This document shows positions 6,318-8,019 of a stretch of 8,019 bases of DNA, piece after piece. Position 1 is the stretch's first letter, and the number at the start of each line of letters is the position of its first letter. Both the position numbers and the translations under genes were made by a program. The notes under the pieces are model-generated. The model made no database searches. It had not been told where the DNA came from and saw only the letters and a list, made by a program, of their open reading frames with translations. Source of the stretch: CAZJHD01 sp964545855 (GTDB taxonomy: Bacteria > Planctomycetota > UBA1135 > JACQFD01); NCBI GenBank assembly GCA_964545855.1, contig CAZJHD010000105.1:1-8019 (forward strand), in the 5' to 3' direction.

Positions 6318-8019
6318 ATGGTCGCGCCCGCACTCGCGCTCGCCGCCGTCCTCCTCCAGGACTCGCAGCCCGCATCCGCCCCCGCGCCGCCGCCGCTGCC
6401 GACCGAGATCCGCCTCGGCGACTCGCTCTCGATCCCGCTCGACCGGATCGGCGAAGAGGGCCTCGTGATGAAGCTCGAGATCGCCGTCGCCGAGCCGATC
6501 ACGATCCTCGCGGAGAGCTACGACGCCGATGTGGCGGTCGCGATCGAGGACGGCAACGGGAACGTCCTCGCCTCCGACGACGGCTCGGGGACGGAGTCGA
6601 ACGCGCATCTCGCATGGCTTCCTGCGGCGCCGGGTGCGTGCTCCGTGCGCGTGACGGCGAGAGCGCCGCGAGCGGGCGTCGTGGCACTCCGGGTCCTTCG
6701 TAGCGCAGTCGATCGCACCCCGCCCGACCCGGCTCTGGCCTCGGCGTCGTACTGGGAGATGGCCTACGTCCGCGCGATGAAGCGAGGCGACGTCGCGCGG
6801 AGCACTCACGCGCTCGAGGGTCTCACGGAGCGGGGGGCGAAGGAGTCGATCGAGGAGGCGCGAACGCGTCTCGATGCGTTGCGCGCGGAGGCCGAAGCGG
6901 TGGAGAGACACCTCGCGGACGCGCGGTCGGCTCGTGAGCGAACGGGCCTCGAGGACGCACGGAGCCACTTGAGTCTCGCTTGGGAACAGCACAGCCGAGG
7001 GTCTCTCGCGAGGAGAAGCGCCTTGGGCGCCGCGGTTGCCTGGAGCCTCGGCCACGAGGCCTACCGACTCTCGAATGTCCGGACGGCAAGCTCCGCATGG
7101 GAGCACTCCGAGAGTCATCGAACGAAGACACTCCCCGAGGACCACCCCGATCTCCTCGCCGCGCGCCACAACCTCGCCGCAACGGTGATATCCCAGGGCG
7201 ACCTCCCCCGCGCGCGCGCGCTCTTCGAGAGCGTCCTCGCCGCGTGCGAGCGCACCCTTCCCGAGGACCACCCCGATCTCCTCGCCGCGCGCCACAACCT
7301 TGCCTTGACGGTGAAGGCCCAGGGCGACCTCCCCCGCGCGCGCGCGCTCTTCGAGAGCGTCCTCGCCGCGTGCGAGCGCACCCTTCCCGAGGACCACCCT
7401 GATCTCCTCGCCGCGCGCCACAATCTTGCCTTGACGGTATACGCCCAGGGCGACCTCCCCCGCGCGCGCGCTCTCCTCGAGAGCGTCCTCGGTGCGTTCG
7501 AGCGGACGCTTCCCGAGGACCACCCCGAATTCCTCCGCGCGAACCTGAGCCTCGCCTCAACGGTGCATGCCCAGGGAGACATCCCCCGCGCACGCGCGCT
7601 CCAGGAGAGCGTCCTCGCCGCGCGCGAGCGCACCCTTCCCGAGGACCACCCCGATCTCCTCGCCGCGCGCCTGAACCTTGCCGGAACGGTGAAGGCCCAG
7701 GGCGACCTCCCCCGCGCACGCGCTCTCTTCGAGAGCGTCCTCGCCGCGTTCGAGCGCACCCTTCCCGAGGACCACCCCGATCTCCTCCGCGCGCGCTTGA
7801 GCCTCGCCTCAACGGTGCATGCCCAGGGCGACCTCCCCCGCGCACGCGCGCTCCAGGAGAGCGTCCTCGCCGCGCGCGAGCGCACCCTTCCCGAGGACCA
7901 CCCCGATCTCCTCGCCGCGCGCCTGAACCTTGCCGGAACGGTGCTGGCCCAGGGCGACCTCCCTCGCGCACGCACGCTCGAGGAGAGCGTCCTCGCCGCG
8001 CGCGAGCGCACCCTTCCCG
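6318..8019 (+). CDS. Exported PPC-TPR protein, paralogue of the left TPR-CHAT gene, 3' end cut off
   Basis: 567 residues are visible from ATG 6318, with no stop before the window edge. Order: hydrophobic N-terminus (MVAPALALAAVLLQ, probable signal sequence); PPC-like beta domain (about 29-130) with LASDDGSGTESNAHL; a helical region (about 135-271) with a likely coiled coil around the ALRAEAEAVERHLADA segment; then regular 42-residue TPRs from residue 272 onward. The first 130 residues align almost without gaps to the left gene (for example IPLDRIGEEG against LPLDRLGERG), so the two are paralogues. A C-terminal CHAT domain is therefore likely but lies outside the window. ATG 6318 is the only ATG, GTG or TTG in frame after the stop at 6210. 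It lacks a Shine-Dalgarno, and the encoded signal has no basic residue before its core. The gene starts 152 bp after the lipoprotein operon, so it may have its own promoter or be read through. Confidence 0.9.
   Translation, partial: MVAPALALAAVLLQDSQPASAPAPPPLPTEIRLGDSLSIPLDRIGEEGLVMKLEIAVAEPITILAESYDADVAVAIEDGNGNVLASDDGSGTESNAHLAWLPAAPGACSVRVTARAPRAGVVALRVLRSAVDRTPPDPALASASYWEMAYVRAMKRGDVARSTHALEGLTERGAKESIEEARTRLDALRAEAEAVERHLADARSARERTGLEDARSHLSLAWEQHSRGSLARRSALGAAVAWSLGHEAYRLSNVRTASSAWEHSESHRTKTLPEDHPDLLAARHNLAATVISQGDLPRARALFESVLAACERTLPEDHPDLLAARHNLALTVKAQGDLPRARALFESVLAACERTLPEDHPDLLAARHNLALTVYAQGDLPRARALLESVLGAFERTLPEDHPEFLRANLSLASTVHAQGDIPRARALQESVLAARERTLPEDHPDLLAARLNLAGTVKAQGDLPRARALFESVLAAFERTLPEDHPDLLRARLSLASTVHAQGDLPRARALQESVLAARERTLPEDHPDLLAARLNLAGTVLAQGDLPRARTLEESVLAARERTLP
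7131..8019 (+). repeat. Seven near-identical 126-bp TPR-coding repeats plus the start of an eighth
   Basis: Units start at 7131, 7257, 7383, 7509, 7635, 7761 and 7887, with a cut eighth at 8013. Each codes for 42 residues: L-P-E-D-H-P-D-L-L, a variable helix around N-L-A or S-L-A, then AQGDLPRARAL, then E-S-V-L-A-A-x-E-R-T. Units 1-3 share the H-N-L-A form. Units 4 and 6 share LSLASTVHAQGD, and units 5 and 7 share LNLAGTV, so 4+5 and 6+7 are copies of a 252-bp double unit. By hand count units 4 and 6 differ at about 7 of 126 bases, and units 5 and 7 at about 10. This indicates recent expansion or gene conversion, and such arrays are prone to copy-number change and assembly collapse. Confidence 0.95.

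Noticed and set aside
5940..8011. Long minus-strand open frames (527, 382 and 298 residues) with internal repeats
   Set aside because: They are antisense images of the plus-strand TPR array. The plus-strand reading gives the classic 42-residue TPR pattern and continues in frame from a PPC-like domain.
7131..8019. Regular 126-bp tandem repeats that could suggest a CRISPR or satellite array
   Set aside because: The units are contiguous with no spacers, keep the reading frame, and encode TPRs.

Overview
This is a GC-rich chromosomal window holding four protein genes; the two outer ones run off the window edges. No RNA gene, transposase, CRISPR array or origin is visible. The organism is most likely a member of the Planctomycetota. 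Three things point there: tandem 42-residue TPR units of the form R-T-L-P-E-D-H-P, a large TPR-CHAT protein, and exported prenyltransferase/squalene-cyclase-like toroid proteins. Those are family-level impressions, not a database result, and another GC-rich environmental phylum remains possible.

Layout. (1) Minus strand, from about 3403 to the left edge: a large TPR-CHAT protein. It has a signal sequence, a PPC-like beta domain, a helical region, six regular TPRs plus one worn one, and an almost complete CHAT caspase-like domain with an intact His/Cys pair. Only the last few residues are outside the window. (2) Positions 3404-3588: a divergent intergenic region of about 185 bp. (3) Plus strand, 3589-4953 and 4960-6165: two tandem genes, 6 bp apart, for predicted lipoproteins with an alpha/alpha-toroid (prenyltransferase/squalene oxidase repeat) body. 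(4) Positions 6166-6317: a short gap with a GC-rich hairpin. (5) Plus strand, from 6318 to the right edge: a second signal-PPC-TPR protein. Its N-terminal 130 residues align with the left gene, and its TPR region is seven near-identical 126-bp repeats plus the start of an eighth. Whether it also ends in CHAT cannot be seen.

Working together. Two related exported PPC/TPR proteins, one a proven CHAT protein and probably a protease, bracket a two-gene lipoprotein operon. All four products appear to leave the cytoplasm. A cell-envelope module, with TPR scaffolds, a caspase-like protease and lipid-anchored toroid partners or substrates, is a reasonable hypothesis but is inference from gene order only.

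The longest open frames on the strands opposite these genes are shadows. They are in codon register with the real genes, and TTA, CTA and TCA codons are rare at this base composition.
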